Positions 25,329 to 34,366 of a stretch of 64,000 nucleotides of DNA are shown here, piece by piece. Made by a program: the position numbers and the translations under genes. Source of the stretch: Pseudomonadota bacterium (GTDB taxonomy: Bacteria > Desulfobacterota > Desulfobulbia > Desulfobulbales > Desulfocapsaceae); assembly GCA_023412495.1 (NCBI GenBank), contig JAEYNP010000080.1, positions 62,001 to 126,000 on the forward strand, in the 5' to 3' direction. The stretch's first letter is position 1. Every line of letters starts with the position of its first letter. Under the pieces are notes generated by a model that made no database searches, had not been told where the DNA came from, and worked only from the letters and a program-made list of their open reading frames with translations.

Positions 25329-26369
25329 TCAAACAGCCATCTCGATCGAATGAAAATCGAGCAGTTTCGTTTTGAGACCAAAGGTGACGGCCTCGGCGAC
25401 AAAAGTGGCAAGAAGCTTGTTTCTCCCGGTGATGTCTACCATCCTGGAGTGAAATGCATTTTTTTTTATCAGTCTGTTCAAAGGCGTAAGATCGGTCTTT
25501 GGATCGGCAATTCGCCGCCCAACAACCTCTCCGGAGACAATAGCCGGATAGATGCCTTCTCCGGTGAGGCCGGAGGCAAACCCCGCGGCATCGCCAATCA
25601 GAAAGGTGTTGCCGAAATGCCAGCCTCTGAAATCAAAATTGATCAATTCCGCCGAAGGCTTACAGTTTTTAAGTGAATATTCCCGGCTTGAGGCCCACTG
25701 AATCAGATTTTCCTTCAGAAGGCCGGCCTTCATCCGCCGACCATCTACATAGGCGCCGATGGATGCCGTGTCGCGATGGGGAAAAACCCAGGAGTACCCG
25801 TTGGCAAAACGTGCACTGTCGAGGTGCCACTCCATTTCGGGGTAGTTGCCCGGAATTTGGTAATTGATCCCTATTCCCGCGGCGACGACGGGAAGGCCGA
25901 GGGATCTCCGCACCAGAGAGGAGGAGCCGTCGGCTCCCACCAGATACGTGCAGCTGAGCCTGTCGACCGTGCCGGAGTGCGTGCCGCCGCAATGAACGGA
26001 GTGCCCGTCAACGGCGGTAACCCGACAGCCGAGGCGGATCTCCGCGCCTGCCCCCAACGCCTTTCTCGCCATCTCCTGTCCCAGTTTTTCCCTGTTCACC
26101 GTAGCAATGATCGGGGTCGGTGCGCTGACGGATGTCCGCTGGAAGCGGGTGAAGATCTGTTGCCGGCAGAACTGCCGCTCCGAGATATCTTCCGGTATTC
26201 TCTTGATCAGGCCGTTCCAGGTAATGCCGCCGGCACAAACTTTTTTCCCGATTGTTTCGTTCCGTTCCAGCACCAGGGTCTTGAGGCCGAGGCCGGCGGT
26301 AATGCGCGCGCAGGCCAGCCCACCGGGACCGGCGCCGATAATGATCACATCGTAGGGTGTCGACGGCAT
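25329..26369 (-). CDS. FAD-dependent oxidoreductase, geranylgeranyl reductase family
   Basis: A 346-residue flavoprotein with the FAD-binding GAGPGGLACARITAGLGLKT at the N-terminus, ERNETIGKKVCAGG, the second FAD motif GDAAGFASGLTGEGIYPAIVSG near 260, and VGADGSSSLVRRSLGL near 140. This is the pattern of the geranylgeranyl reductase (GGR/ChlP-like) family, which saturates isoprenoid double bonds in lipids, quinones or pigments. Substrate and electron donor are unknown. A membrane di-heme mini-cytochrome encoded 22 bp downstream might be its redox partner (inference). It lies downstream of frdCAB beyond a strong terminator. Confidence 0.85.
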   Translation of the reverse strand: MPSTPYDVIIIGAGPGGLACARITAGLGLKTLVLERNETIGKKVCAGGITWNGLIKRIPEDISERQFCRQQIFTRFQRTSVSAPTPIIATVNREKLGQEMARKALGAGAEIRLGCRVTAVDGHSVHCGGTHSGTVDRLSCTYLVGADGSSSLVRRSLGLPVVAAGIGINYQIPGNYPEMEWHLDSARFANGYSWVFPHRDTASIGAYVDGRRMKAGLLKENLIQWASSREYSLKNCKPSAELINFDFRGWHFGNTFLIGDAAGFASGLTGEGIYPAIVSGEVVGRRIADPKTDLTPLNRLIKKNAFHSRMVDITGRNKLLATFVAEAVTFGLKTKLLDFHSIEMAV

Positions 26370-26416
26370 GGATAATTATAGTCCGAACGTTCGAGGGCCT
26401 GGTATTAAAAACAAGA

Positions 26417-26459
26417 AAACCTGTCCGTCCTCTGCTTTCTGCAGGTGACGGACAGGTTT
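26417..26459 (-). terminator. Terminator of the frdCAB operon
   Basis: A perfect 13-bp stem: AAACCTGTCCGTC (26417-26429) is the reverse complement of GACGGACAGGTTT (26447-26459). On the minus strand it is followed by CTTGTTTTTAA. It lies 23 bp after the frdB stop. Confidence 0.8.
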
Positions 26460-26482
26460 CGTATCGAAATTTTCCGGTGATT

Positions 26483-27238
26483 TCAACCTTCGCTCAACAT
26501 CGCGAGGTAATATTCCTTGTTCATCCGGGCGATATTGCGGATGGAGATGGCCTTGGGGCAAACGGCCTCACATTCCTTATGATTGGTGCAGTTGCCGAAA
26601 CCTTCGATATCCATCTGGGCAACCATGGCCATCGCCCGCTGTTTTCTCTCAACCTTCCCCTGCGGCAGGAGGGCCAGCTGGGAAATCTTGGCGCTGGTAA
26701 AGAGCATGGCGGCGGCGTTCGGGCAACTTGCCACACAGGCCCCGCAGCCGATGCAGGCGGCGGCATCCATGGCCAGTTCCGCCTGCTGGGCCGGGATGGG
26801 CAGACTGTTGCCGTCAGGACACCCGCCGGTGTTGACGGAGACATAGCCACCCGCCTGAATGATGCGGTCAAGGGCCGAGCGATCTACAATCAGGTCTTTT
26901 CGCATAGGATAAGCCCTGGCCCGAAAAGGTTCGATCACCAGGGTGTCGCCGCTCTTGAAATGCCGCATATGCAGTTGACAGAGGGTGACCTCTTTTTCCG
27001 GGCCGTGGGCGACGCCGTTCACCATGGCCCCGCACATCCCGCAGATTCCCTCACGGCAATCGTGATCGAAGGCCACGGGGTCTTTCTTTTCCTTGGTAAG
27101 TTTCTCGTTCAGTACATCCAGCATCTCGAGAAAGGACATATCGGTATTGATACCATCCAGGGTATAGGTCTCGAATTGACCCAAGGCATCGCTGTTCGGT
27201 TGTCGCCAGATCTTCAGAGTCAGGTTAATGCTGCTCAT
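26483..27238 (-). CDS. frdB: Fumarate reductase/succinate dehydrogenase iron-sulfur subunit
   Basis: The 251-residue electron-transfer subunit links the flavoprotein FrdA to the diheme membrane anchor. The N-terminal plant-ferredoxin fold holds the [2Fe-2S] ligands in [17 protein letters not shown]. The C-terminal half carries the [4Fe-4S] and [3Fe-4S] ligands in [14 protein letters not shown] and [12 protein letters not shown]. It is of the Wolinella/Geobacter (non-classical) type rather than E. coli Sdh. Order is frdC-frdA-frdB, with frdB last, 46 bp after frdA. In related anaerobes one such complex works both as quinol:fumarate reductase and as succinate dehydrogenase. Confidence 0.94.
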   Translation of the reverse strand: MSSINLTLKIWRQPNSDALGQFETYTLDGINTDMSFLEMLDVLNEKLTKEKKDPVAFDHDCREGICGMCGAMVNGVAHGPEKEVTLCQLHMRHFKSGDTLVIEPFRARAYPMRKDLIVDRSALDRIIQAGGYVSVNTGGCPDGNSLPIPAQQAELAMDAAACIGCGACVASCPNAAAMLFTSAKISQLALLPQGKVERKQRAMAMVAQMDIEGFGNCTNHKECEAVCPKAISIRNIARMNKEYYLAMLSEG

Positions 27239-27284
27239 ATCGTCTACCTTAAGATTTCTGTTGAAGTCCTTCGTTGTTGGATAT

Positions 27285-29210
27285 CTACTTGTAGCTTCGC
27301 TGCGTGGGGGTCACGTATTCGAAGACAAGCGGTTCCTTATGCATGACCGGCGTCTGTCCTTCACCCTGGTATTCCCATACCGAGACATGGGAATAGTTGG
27401 CGTCATCCCGTTTCGCTTCGTTTTCTTCCGTCTGGCTCTCCTCGCGGAGATGGCAGCCGCAGGATTCCTCCCTGGTCAGGGCGTCGAGGATCATGACCTC
27501 GGCGAATTCCAGAAAATCGGCGACCCGCCCGGCTCTCTCCAGGGATTGGTTGATTTCTCTGGTTGATCCGGGAATGTAGAGATTATTCCAGAACTTGTGT
27601 TGAATTTTGGGCAACTCCTGCAGCGCATGTTCCAGTCCGGTCTTATTTCTAGCCATACCGCAGTTATCCCACATCAGCCGCCCAAGTTCCTTATGGATCT
27701 CGTCAACCGTAAATTTGCCGGTGGGGGTGTCGCTATTGCGCAGGATCCTGGAGATGCGATCTTCCACCCAGCGCCGCGATTCGATGAAGGACGGGGCATG
27801 GACGGTCACTTTCTCCAATGGGTTGCTGCTCAGATAGTGGGCGATGGAGGTGGAAATGATGAAATAGCCGTCGGCGAGACCCTGCATGAGGGCGCTGGCG
27901 CCCAGGCGGTTTGCACCATGGTCCGAGAAATTGCATTCGCCGATGGCGAAAAGTCCCGGAATTGTGGTCATAAGGTCGTAATCGACCCAGAGTCCGCCCA
28001 TGGTATAGTGGACGGCCGGGTAGATCATCATCGGTTCCACCATCGGATTGCTGTCGGTAATCTTCTCGTACATCAGGAAGAGGTTGCCGTACTTCCGCAG
28101 GATCGTGTCCTTGCCGTCGCGTTTGATGGCATCTGCGAAATCAAGATACACGGCAAGACCGGTGCTGCCGACGCCCTTGCCGAGATCGCACTGTTCCTTG
28201 GCGTTACGCGAGGCGACATCCCGCGGCACCAGATTGCCAAAGCTCGGATACTTGTTCTCAAGATAGTATTCCCGCTCCTCTTCCGGAATGTCGACCGGTT
28301 TTCTGGTATCTCCCTTCTTCTTCGGCACCCAGACCCGTCCGTCGTTGCGCAGACTCTCGCTCATCAGGGTGAGTTTCGACTGATAGTCGCCGTGGACGGG
28401 AATACAGGTGGGATGGATCTGGACGAACGAAGGATTGGCAAAGCCGGCACCTTTCTTGTGGGCCCTCCAGGCGGCGGTTACGTTGGAGGCCATGGCGTTG
28501 GTCGAGAGGAAATAGACATTGCCGTAGCCGCCGGTGGCCAGGATAACCACATCGGCGACGTGATTTTCGATTTCCCCGGTGATTATATTTCGCACAGTAA
28601 TGCCCCTTGCCCGCCCGTCGACCAGAACGATGTCCATCATCTCCCGCCGGGGGAACATTTTTACCCGGCCGGCGCGGATCTGCCGGCTCAGGGCGCCGTA
28701 GGCGCCCAAGAGGAGCTGCTGTCCCGTCTGGCCACGGGCATAAAAGGTCCGTGAGACCTGAGCGCCGCCGAAGGATCGGTTGGCGAGTGTCCCGCCATAT
28801 TCCCTGGCAAAGGGGACACCCTGGGCCACGCACTGGTCGATGATCTGGTTGCTCACCTCGGCGAGGCGGTAGACGTTGGCCTCTCTTGCACGAAAGTCGC
28901 CGCCCTTTATAGTATCGTAGAACAGGCGATGCACCGAATCCCCATCGTTCTGGTAGTTCTTGGCGGCATTGATACCACCCTGGGCGGCGATGGAGTGGGC
29001 CCTGCGGGGACTGTCCTGAATGCAGAAAGTCTGCACCTGGTATCCCAGTTCCGCCAGGGTGGCGGAAGCCGATGCTCCGGCAAGGCCGGTGCCGACCACG
29101 ATCACGCTGTATTTCCTTCTGTTGGCGGGATTGACAAGTTTATTGGCGAAACGGTGGTTGCTCCATTTTTTTTCCAGGGGGCCGAACGGTACGCGAGAAT
29201 TGAGTTCCAT
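27285..29210 (-). CDS. frdA: Fumarate reductase/succinate dehydrogenase flavoprotein subunit
   Basis: The catalytic subunit interconverts fumarate and succinate with covalently bound FAD. In 641 residues it shows [19 protein letters not shown], the FAD-histidine region [32 protein letters not shown], the active-site [16 protein letters not shown] with HPT, RDVASR, and [32 protein letters not shown] at ATG 29210 is the likely start; 45 upstream bases are open but unsupported. The C-terminus carries the CGCHLREE segment common in this type. It belongs to frdCAB and is bound to the inner membrane facing the cytoplasm. Confidence 0.95.
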   Translation of the reverse strand: MELNSRVPFGPLEKKWSNHRFANKLVNPANRRKYSVIVVGTGLAGASASATLAELGYQVQTFCIQDSPRRAHSIAAQGGINAAKNYQNDGDSVHRLFYDTIKGGDFRAREANVYRLAEVSNQIIDQCVAQGVPFAREYGGTLANRSFGGAQVSRTFYARGQTGQQLLLGAYGALSRQIRAGRVKMFPRREMMDIVLVDGRARGITVRNIITGEIENHVADVVILATGGYGNVYFLSTNAMASNVTAAWRAHKKGAGFANPSFVQIHPTCIPVHGDYQSKLTLMSESLRNDGRVWVPKKKGDTRKPVDIPEEEREYYLENKYPSFGNLVPRDVASRNAKEQCDLGKGVGSTGLAVYLDFADAIKRDGKDTILRKYGNLFLMYEKITDSNPMVEPMMIYPAVHYTMGGLWVDYDLMTTIPGLFAIGECNFSDHGANRLGASALMQGLADGYFIISTSIAHYLSSNPLEKVTVHAPSFIESRRWVEDRISRILRNSDTPTGKFTVDEIHKELGRLMWDNCGMARNKTGLEHALQELPKIQHKFWNNLYIPGSTREINQSLERAGRVADFLEFAEVMILDALTREESCGCHLREESQTEENEAKRDDANYSHVSVWEYQGEGQTPVMHKEPLVFEYVTPTQRSYK

Positions 29211-29288
29211 TTTCAAGACCTTGTCATTTTTTTGGTTAATAGTCCTGTAAATCAATTAGGATAGCGGGCATTGCGTTGCGGTAGCAGT

Positions 29289-29936
29289 TCAAAAGGATGC
29301 ACCAAGGCCGGTCATGAAATAGAAAGCTATCCCGCCAAACGTCAGGAGGAAGAACAGTGGGAATATAATGGTAAGCCTGGAGATCAAGGTATTGTATCTG
29401 GGGTGATTGATGCCGAATGTCTGCAACATGCTCCAGAAACCATGGCTCAAGTGGATAGCCAGTACAAGGAAAGAGACGATGTAGAAGAGGGAGTAGAAGA
29501 AATTTCCCAGTCTTTCCTTGACGGTGACCGAGATCAGGACATCCTCGGGGGCAAAAGTGAAGCTGGAAATATGAATAATGAGAAATACCAGGAGGAATAA
29601 GCCGGTGTACGGCATGGTTTGGGAAGCGAAGGAATTTTTGACCACACGATTGTAGACGGCGTATCTGGAGTAGCTCATTTCTCTGTTTTCAAAGAAGAGA
29701 TAGAGGCCGAAACAGATGTGGGCAAGAAAAAGCACCAGAAGGAGCGTACTGAAGACGAGCACGATGAGGGGGTGGCTGTGCAGTTCATCGGCATAACTCT
29801 GGAAAACGTCACTGCCCATATAGATGGTAGCGTTGCCGGCGAGATGGGCAAATAAAAACAGGAACAGCAGCAACCCCGTGGTTGCCATGATAAGTTTCTT
29901 GCCGATCGAGGAGGTTAAAAACCTGACGAACCACAT
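29289..29936 (-). CDS. frdC: Fumarate reductase/succinate dehydrogenase cytochrome b subunit
   Basis: A 215-residue polytopic protein with five hydrophobic helices (about 15-33, 58-80, 105-125, 148-170, 185-208). Histidines in several helices (FLFAHLAGN, LFLAHICFG, FLIIHISSF, VLAIHLSHGFW) are placed for two hemes b. A single five-helix, di-heme anchor defines the type B complex of Wolinella FrdC and Bacillus SdhC. Electrons from succinate oxidation may need membrane potential in this type. It is the first gene of frdCAB, with a 78-bp gap to frdA. Confidence 0.92.
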   Translation of the reverse strand: MWFVRFLTSSIGKKLIMATTGLLLFLFLFAHLAGNATIYMGSDVFQSYADELHSHPLIVLVFSTLLLVLFLAHICFGLYLFFENREMSYSRYAVYNRVVKNSFASQTMPYTGLFLLVFLIIHISSFTFAPEDVLISVTVKERLGNFFYSLFYIVSFLVLAIHLSHGFWSMLQTFGINHPRYNTLISRLTIIFPLFFLLTFGGIAFYFMTGLGASF

Positions 29937-30089
29937 AAGCGCACCCTGGGATAAGAATTATGAGTTGGTGAAGCTGCTTGGATGAGCTGATAATATAAAA
30001 AAATCGGAAAAATGGAAGGGAAATATAGGTTTTCCCTGGCGCCCCTCTCGAGAATTGTTTATGTATCTTTTCCATTTTCATTCGGATAC

Positions 30090-30112
30090 GGGAGGCAACT
30101 CCCTTTTATTTC
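30090..30112 (+). terminator. Terminator-like hairpin in the gph leader
   Basis: GGGAG (30090-30094), GCAA loop, CTCCC (30099-30103), then TTTTATTT. It lies 18 bp before the gph start and points into the gene, so it would reduce read-through or hide the ribosome site. The stem is only five pairs. Confidence 0.35.
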
Positions 30113-30129
30113 CAGGGCATATCTCAACT

Positions 30130-30789
30130 ATGGCATTTACATCAATAATTTTTGATCTGGATGGCACTCTTCTTGATACTCTTGCAGGGCTTGCCACCAC
30201 GTGCAATGCAGTACTTGCCGGCTACGGTTTTCCCCTCCACCGCCATGAAAGATATCGATATTTCGTCGGGGATGGTTTGACCGCCCTGATCGAGAGGATA
30301 ACCCCCGAAGGGACAGACAGACATATCCGTGAAGAGTGTCGCTGCCGATTCACCGAATTGTATGCCAAAAACTGGAGACATTCCTGCGCACCTTACGCCG
30401 GCATCCCGGAAATGTTGGCGGCCTTGCGGCAGCATTCATTTCAACTTGCCGTGCTCTCGAATAAACCGCATGCGTTCGCCTCCGTTATCGTTGAAGATTT
30501 CTTCCCTGGGACGATTTTCTCTCTGGTCTATGGGCAACGAGACGGGTATCCGAAGAAGCCCGATCCCGCAGCCGCCTTGGAAATTGCCGCCCAACTCGGT
30601 TCGAACCCCCGGGAATCGGTTTTCGTCGGGGATTCCGGAGTGGATATCCAAACCGGCAAAGCGGCCGGCATGCTCACGGTCGGAGTTGCCTGGGGATTTC
30701 GAGGAAAAGAAGAATTACTGAAAAATGACGCTGATATTATAATCAATACGCCAATGGAGCTGTTGCATCATGTTGTCCGTTCCGCCTGA
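30130..30789 (+). CDS. gph: Phosphoglycolate phosphatase-like HAD hydrolase
   Basis: A 219-residue HAD phosphatase. The nucleophile motif is FDLDGTLLDTL, motif II sits in LSNKPH, motif III lysine is in KKPDPAAA, and motif IV is VGDSGVDIQTGKAAG. An alpha-helical cap (residues 16-85) places it with the Gph group, which removes phosphate from 2-phosphoglycolate; other small phosphate esters are possible. ATG 30130 matches the usual N-terminus. The frame opens earlier at 30055 through a hairpin. The 3' end overlaps the next gene by 20 bp, implying translational coupling. Confidence 0.85.
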   Translation: MAFTSIIFDLDGTLLDTLAGLATTCNAVLAGYGFPLHRHERYRYFVGDGLTALIERITPEGTDRHIREECRCRFTELYAKNWRHSCAPYAGIPEMLAALRQHSFQLAVLSNKPHAFASVIVEDFFPGTIFSLVYGQRDGYPKKPDPAAALEIAAQLGSNPRESVFVGDSGVDIQTGKAAGMLTVGVAWGFRGKEELLKNDADIIINTPMELLHHVVRSA

Positions 30790-32374
30790 GTTGCTTGTCT
30801 ATTCCAAATATCTGGCTCCGCCGCTGGTCGGCGCGTTCATAGGGTACTTTACCAATAAAGTAGCAATACGGATGTTGTTTCGTCCCCTCACGGCCTGGAG
30901 GGTTCTAGGCCTGAGAGTGCCGATGACCCCTGGCGTCATTCCTGCCAAGAGAGAGGAACTGGCCAGAAACATGGGGGAGGTTGTGGGCGACCATCTTCTC
31001 ACCGGTAAAGATATCGCCAGAGGTTTGCACCAGGAAGTTTTTCAGCGCCATCTCTATAACCTCATCCATGAACGGATGGAAGGGGTGTTGCACAAGGATC
31101 TGGGGCCCCTCGCTTCCATCGTTCCGAATAAGTATCAGGTATATTTCGAGATTGGCAAAAAGACTCTGAATTACCAGATCAAGGAACAGATCAACAGATT
31201 CATCGCCTCGTCGCAGTTTCGCAGAACGGTGGAGCAGGTTATAGGAGATCGCCTTGATATTTTTCTTGAAAATGATGCTGACCTGATCTTCACCATGGAG
31301 AGAAGGGAGGCCTTCTACGCATATGTCGAAAAGAATATCGCCGCAATGCTGGCCGGGCAAACCATGGCTCAGTGGGTGGGTGATACCATCAGCGGCAAGG
31401 TTGCCGACATTTTGCAGCAGGAAAAATCATTAGCCGATGTGCTGCCCGCTTCACTCACTGAACTGCTGGCCTCGACAATCGTCAATCAGACACCAGCGAT
31501 TCTCAACAGGCTGGCGGCAGCAGTCGGCGAACCGGAGGTGAGGGATAAGATCGTCAAAGGGGCCTGTGCCGGCATCGATAATTTCATCGGGTCACTCGGC
31601 GGCATGGCCGACATGGTCAGAGGTTTTCTGCGGATGGACACGGTGGAGGCGAAGATCCGCACTTATCTCATCGATAAGGAAGAAGATATCGCCAAGTGGC
31701 TGCAATCCGAGGAGGTTCAGGCCCGGTTTGTCGCCATCCTGAGCGAGCGAAGCCAAAGTCTTCTCAATAAACCCATCGCCGAATGGGTGAAAACGGAAGA
31801 AGACTTCGTGGAGGCCTTTTGCAGCCAATGTACCCGACAGGTAATTTCCCTGTTGAGAAACGAGGAAGTGCCTGCCATGCTGACGGAAATGATGAGAAGC
31901 AGCCTCGAGGACCATTTTCAGCCGGGGCACCTGAGCTTGCGACAGCTCGGCTCCGTCTTCGTCGGCGACCAGGCTATGGCCTCGGCCAGGGTCTGGTTGG
32001 TGGACGAAATCGCCGAGATCCTCCAGTCACCCGCCACTTTGGAGACCATCGACTCCCTGGTGGATCTGCTGCTCTCCTCGCTGTTGGAGAAAAGGCTAGG
32101 AAAACTCGCCAATATCATTCCGGCTGGAGTGCGGCAGGGCATGGCCCAGTCCCTGCAGAAGATGGCTACGGACATGCTAGAGATCGAGGTGCCAGGCCTG
32201 GTTCAGTCGCTCAATATCAGAAAGATGGTCACCGAGAAGATCGATTCCCTCGATATCCTGAAGCTGGAAGGTCTGCTGTTGTCGATCATGGAAGAGCAGT
32301 TCAAGTATATCAACCTGTTCGGTGCGCTGCTCGGTTTCCTGATAGGTTGTGGCAATCTCTTGTTTTTACAATGA
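30770..32374 (+). CDS. DUF445 family membrane protein
   Basis: A 534-residue protein. It starts with PPLVGAFIGYFTNKVAIRMLFRPL, the hallmark N-terminal segment of DUF445 proteins, with a Gly-rich helix and an Asn-Lys pair. A very long amphipathic, coiled-coil-like middle follows, and it ends in a hydrophobic helix (NLFGALLGFLIGCGNLLFL), which mirrors the first one. Both ends are therefore likely in the membrane, with the middle in the cytoplasm or periplasm. The function of the family is unknown. It overlaps gph by 20 bp. It is fairly typical for the family. Confidence 0.85.
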   Translation: MLSVPPELLVYSKYLAPPLVGAFIGYFTNKVAIRMLFRPLTAWRVLGLRVPMTPGVIPAKREELARNMGEVVGDHLLTGKDIARGLHQEVFQRHLYNLIHERMEGVLHKDLGPLASIVPNKYQVYFEIGKKTLNYQIKEQINRFIASSQFRRTVEQVIGDRLDIFLENDADLIFTMERREAFYAYVEKNIAAMLAGQTMAQWVGDTISGKVADILQQEKSLADVLPASLTELLASTIVNQTPAILNRLAAAVGEPEVRDKIVKGACAGIDNFIGSLGGMADMVRGFLRMDTVEAKIRTYLIDKEEDIAKWLQSEEVQARFVAILSERSQSLLNKPIAEWVKTEEDFVEAFCSQCTRQVISLLRNEEVPAMLTEMMRSSLEDHFQPGHLSLRQLGSVFVGDQAMASARVWLVDEIAEILQSPATLETIDSLVDLLLSSLLEKRLGKLANIIPAGVRQGMAQSLQKMATDMLEIEVPGLVQSLNIRKMVTEKIDSLDILKLEGLLLSIMEEQFKYINLFGALLGFLIGCGNLLFLQ

Positions 32375-32429
32375 GTAATTTCCGGTAGATGCGAAGAGCA
32401 CGCCCGTAAACGGATCTTCTCCTTGGATT

Positions 32430-33500
32430 TCAGGAACCGGATTTTTCCGTGGCAAGCTGGCCGCAGGCGGCGGAGATATCAGCACCGCGGCTGTTTCGGA
32501 TAAAAACAGTGTAGTGCGCCTCGAGGAGGATCTTCTGGAAGGCCACGAGCCGTTCCATCCCCGGACTCCGGTAGGGAAGCCCCACAGATTCGTTGTAGGG
32601 CAGAAGATTGATCTTACAGGGGATTCCCGCCAGTTTCCGGGCCAGTTCTTTTGCATCACGATCGGAATCGTTGATGTCTTTCAGCAGGATATACTCGAAC
32701 ATGATCCTCTTTCTTCTCGGCATGGGGAAGTCCCGGCAGGCGGCCAGCAGCTCGTCGATGGAATAGCGGTCGTTGATCGGCATCAGACGGCGCCGGGTCT
32801 CGTCGTCCACGGCGTGCAGGGAAATAGCCAGGTTCACGGAGGATTTTTCACCCAATTCCCGCAGTTTCGGCACGATTCCGCAGGTCGAGACGGTGATTCG
32901 CCGGGGGGTGAGATCGAGGCCTTTCTGCTCGGTTATGATCGACAGGGAGGCGAGGACGTTTTCAAGGTTGTTGAGCGGCTCTCCCATGCCCATGTAGACG
33001 ACATTGGTCACCCGGTCAGGGCCGATCAGCTGCTCCTGGGGCAGGGCGAGGAGGTAGTCTCTTACGCCGCAGATCTGGTTGACGATCTCGGCAGGGGTGA
33101 GATTTCTTTTGAAACCCATGGTGCCGGTGAGGCAGAAGGAGCATCCCATGGCGCAGCCCACCTGGGATGAGATGCACAAGGTGTTCCGGTCCGGCTCCGG
33201 GATAAGGACTGACTCGATGATGTTGCCGTCATCGAGCCTGAAGCCGAACTTGACGCATCCGTCCTCCGATTTCTCGATCAAGGAATTGGTGAAACGGGAA
33301 ATGCAGGCGTGTTCCGAGAGGATATTCCGGAATTCCTTGGCCAGATCCGTCATCTGGGAAAAATCCGTAATCCCCGGACGGTACAGCCATCCCATTATCT
33401 GTCTGCCGCGGAAGGCCGGCTGGCCAAGGCTTTCGACATAGGCAACGAGTCCTTGCTGGGTAAGGTTCTTCAGATCTGTTTTTTTTACTGTACTGCTCAC
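32430..33500 (-). CDS. rlmN: 23S rRNA (A2503-C2) / tRNA (A37-C2) methyltransferase
   Basis: RlmN is a radical SAM methyltransferase that forms 2-methyladenosine at A2503 of 23S rRNA and A37 of some tRNAs. The 356 residues show an N-terminal helical domain (GQPAFRGRQIMGWLY), the cluster motif CAMGCSFCLTG (CX3CX2C), VVYMGMGEPLNN, STCGIVPKLREL with one conserved Cys, SLHAVDD, and the C-terminal AACGQL with the methyl-carrying Cys. All are in place. The upstream radical SAM gene overlaps its start by 4 bp, so both are translated together. Confidence 0.95.
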   Translation of the reverse strand: MSSTVKKTDLKNLTQQGLVAYVESLGQPAFRGRQIMGWLYRPGITDFSQMTDLAKEFRNILSEHACISRFTNSLIEKSEDGCVKFGFRLDDGNIIESVLIPEPDRNTLCISSQVGCAMGCSFCLTGTMGFKRNLTPAEIVNQICGVRDYLLALPQEQLIGPDRVTNVVYMGMGEPLNNLENVLASLSIITEQKGLDLTPRRITVSTCGIVPKLRELGEKSSVNLAISLHAVDDETRRRLMPINDRYSIDELLAACRDFPMPRRKRIMFEYILLKDINDSDRDAKELARKLAGIPCKINLLPYNESVGLPYRSPGMERLVAFQKILLEAHYTVFIRNSRGADISAACGQLATEKSGS

Positions 33501-34366
33501 AAGGCTCTCCTGAATTCCGGCACCAGGGGGACGGCGCCGGCCATGGCGTCTTCTATTCTTCGCAGAAGGTCATCCCGATCCTTCGGCAGCCTGCCCACAA
33601 GAGGCAGATAGGTGGATGCGTGGTTGGCGTGGAACTGACACCTGATGCCGCCAAGTTGCGAGAGAAGTTCATAAAGTTCCTTCAGTATGGTCTGCGGCCC
33701 CGGGACCTGGAACCGTCCGGCCAGCACGTCCTGCCCCAGTGGGGTGTTCTCCAGAGGGATCAGGGTCAAGAGGGCGATCTGCTTCGGAGCCATGGCTGCC
33801 AGGACCTTGCCCGTCTCGGCGGCATGGCGCTTGGACAGGGCGATCCCTCCTAGACCGAGAAGAGCGGTAACGGACAGAAAAATCCCGGCCTCATTCACCC
33901 TGGCCGCAGCGGCTTGCAGAGTCTCGGCCGTTTCCCCTTTCTTGACAGCCCGCAAGACCTTATCGCAGCCGCTTTCCAGGCCCATGTAGATCCGACTGAG
34001 GCCGTTGGCCTTCAGTTCAAGAAGCTGCTTGATCGTCTTGCTGCGTATCGCCCGGGCATTGCCGTACAAGGAAATACGCTTGATCCATGGCAGATGCTCA
34101 TGAATCATGCGAAAGAGCCTCAGCAGCCTTTGTTGGGAGAGGATAAGCACATCGCCGTCGGCGAGAAAGAGGCGGGTGGCGTTCTTGCAGTACGTGCCGG
34201 CAAAGAGGAGATCCTCGCCTATCACCCCATCGTCTTTGAGGGAAAATGCGACGTCTTTGTAGGCGCCGCAGAAGGTGCATTTATTATAGGAACATCCGAC
34301 CGTCACCTGGAGGATGATGGAGTCAGCCTCGCTGGGCGGTCGGATGACATTGCCGACATACTGCAT
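33497..34366 (-). CDS. Radical SAM protein with a CX4CX2C cluster motif
   Basis: A 289-residue radical SAM protein. The cluster motif VGCSYNKCTFCGAY has four, not three, residues between the first two cysteines. GDVLIL, SLYGNARAI, YMGLESGCDKVL and GLGGI follow, as in a class of uncharacterised radical SAM proteins (COG1032-like) with QxTxGCSxNxCxFC. No accessory cluster or B12 domain is visible. Its ATG overlaps the serC stop (TGATG) and its end overlaps rlmN, so serC, this gene and rlmN form one translationally coupled unit. The function is unknown; tRNA or small-molecule chemistry cannot be told apart. Confidence 0.82.
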   Translation of the reverse strand: MQYVGNVIRPPSEADSIILQVTVGCSYNKCTFCGAYKDVAFSLKDDGVIGEDLLFAGTYCKNATRLFLADGDVLILSQQRLLRLFRMIHEHLPWIKRISLYGNARAIRSKTIKQLLELKANGLSRIYMGLESGCDKVLRAVKKGETAETLQAAAARVNEAGIFLSVTALLGLGGIALSKRHAAETGKVLAAMAPKQIALLTLIPLENTPLGQDVLAGRFQVPGPQTILKELYELLSQLGGIRCQFHANHASTYLPLVGRLPKDRDDLLRRIEDAMAGAVPLVPEFRRAL

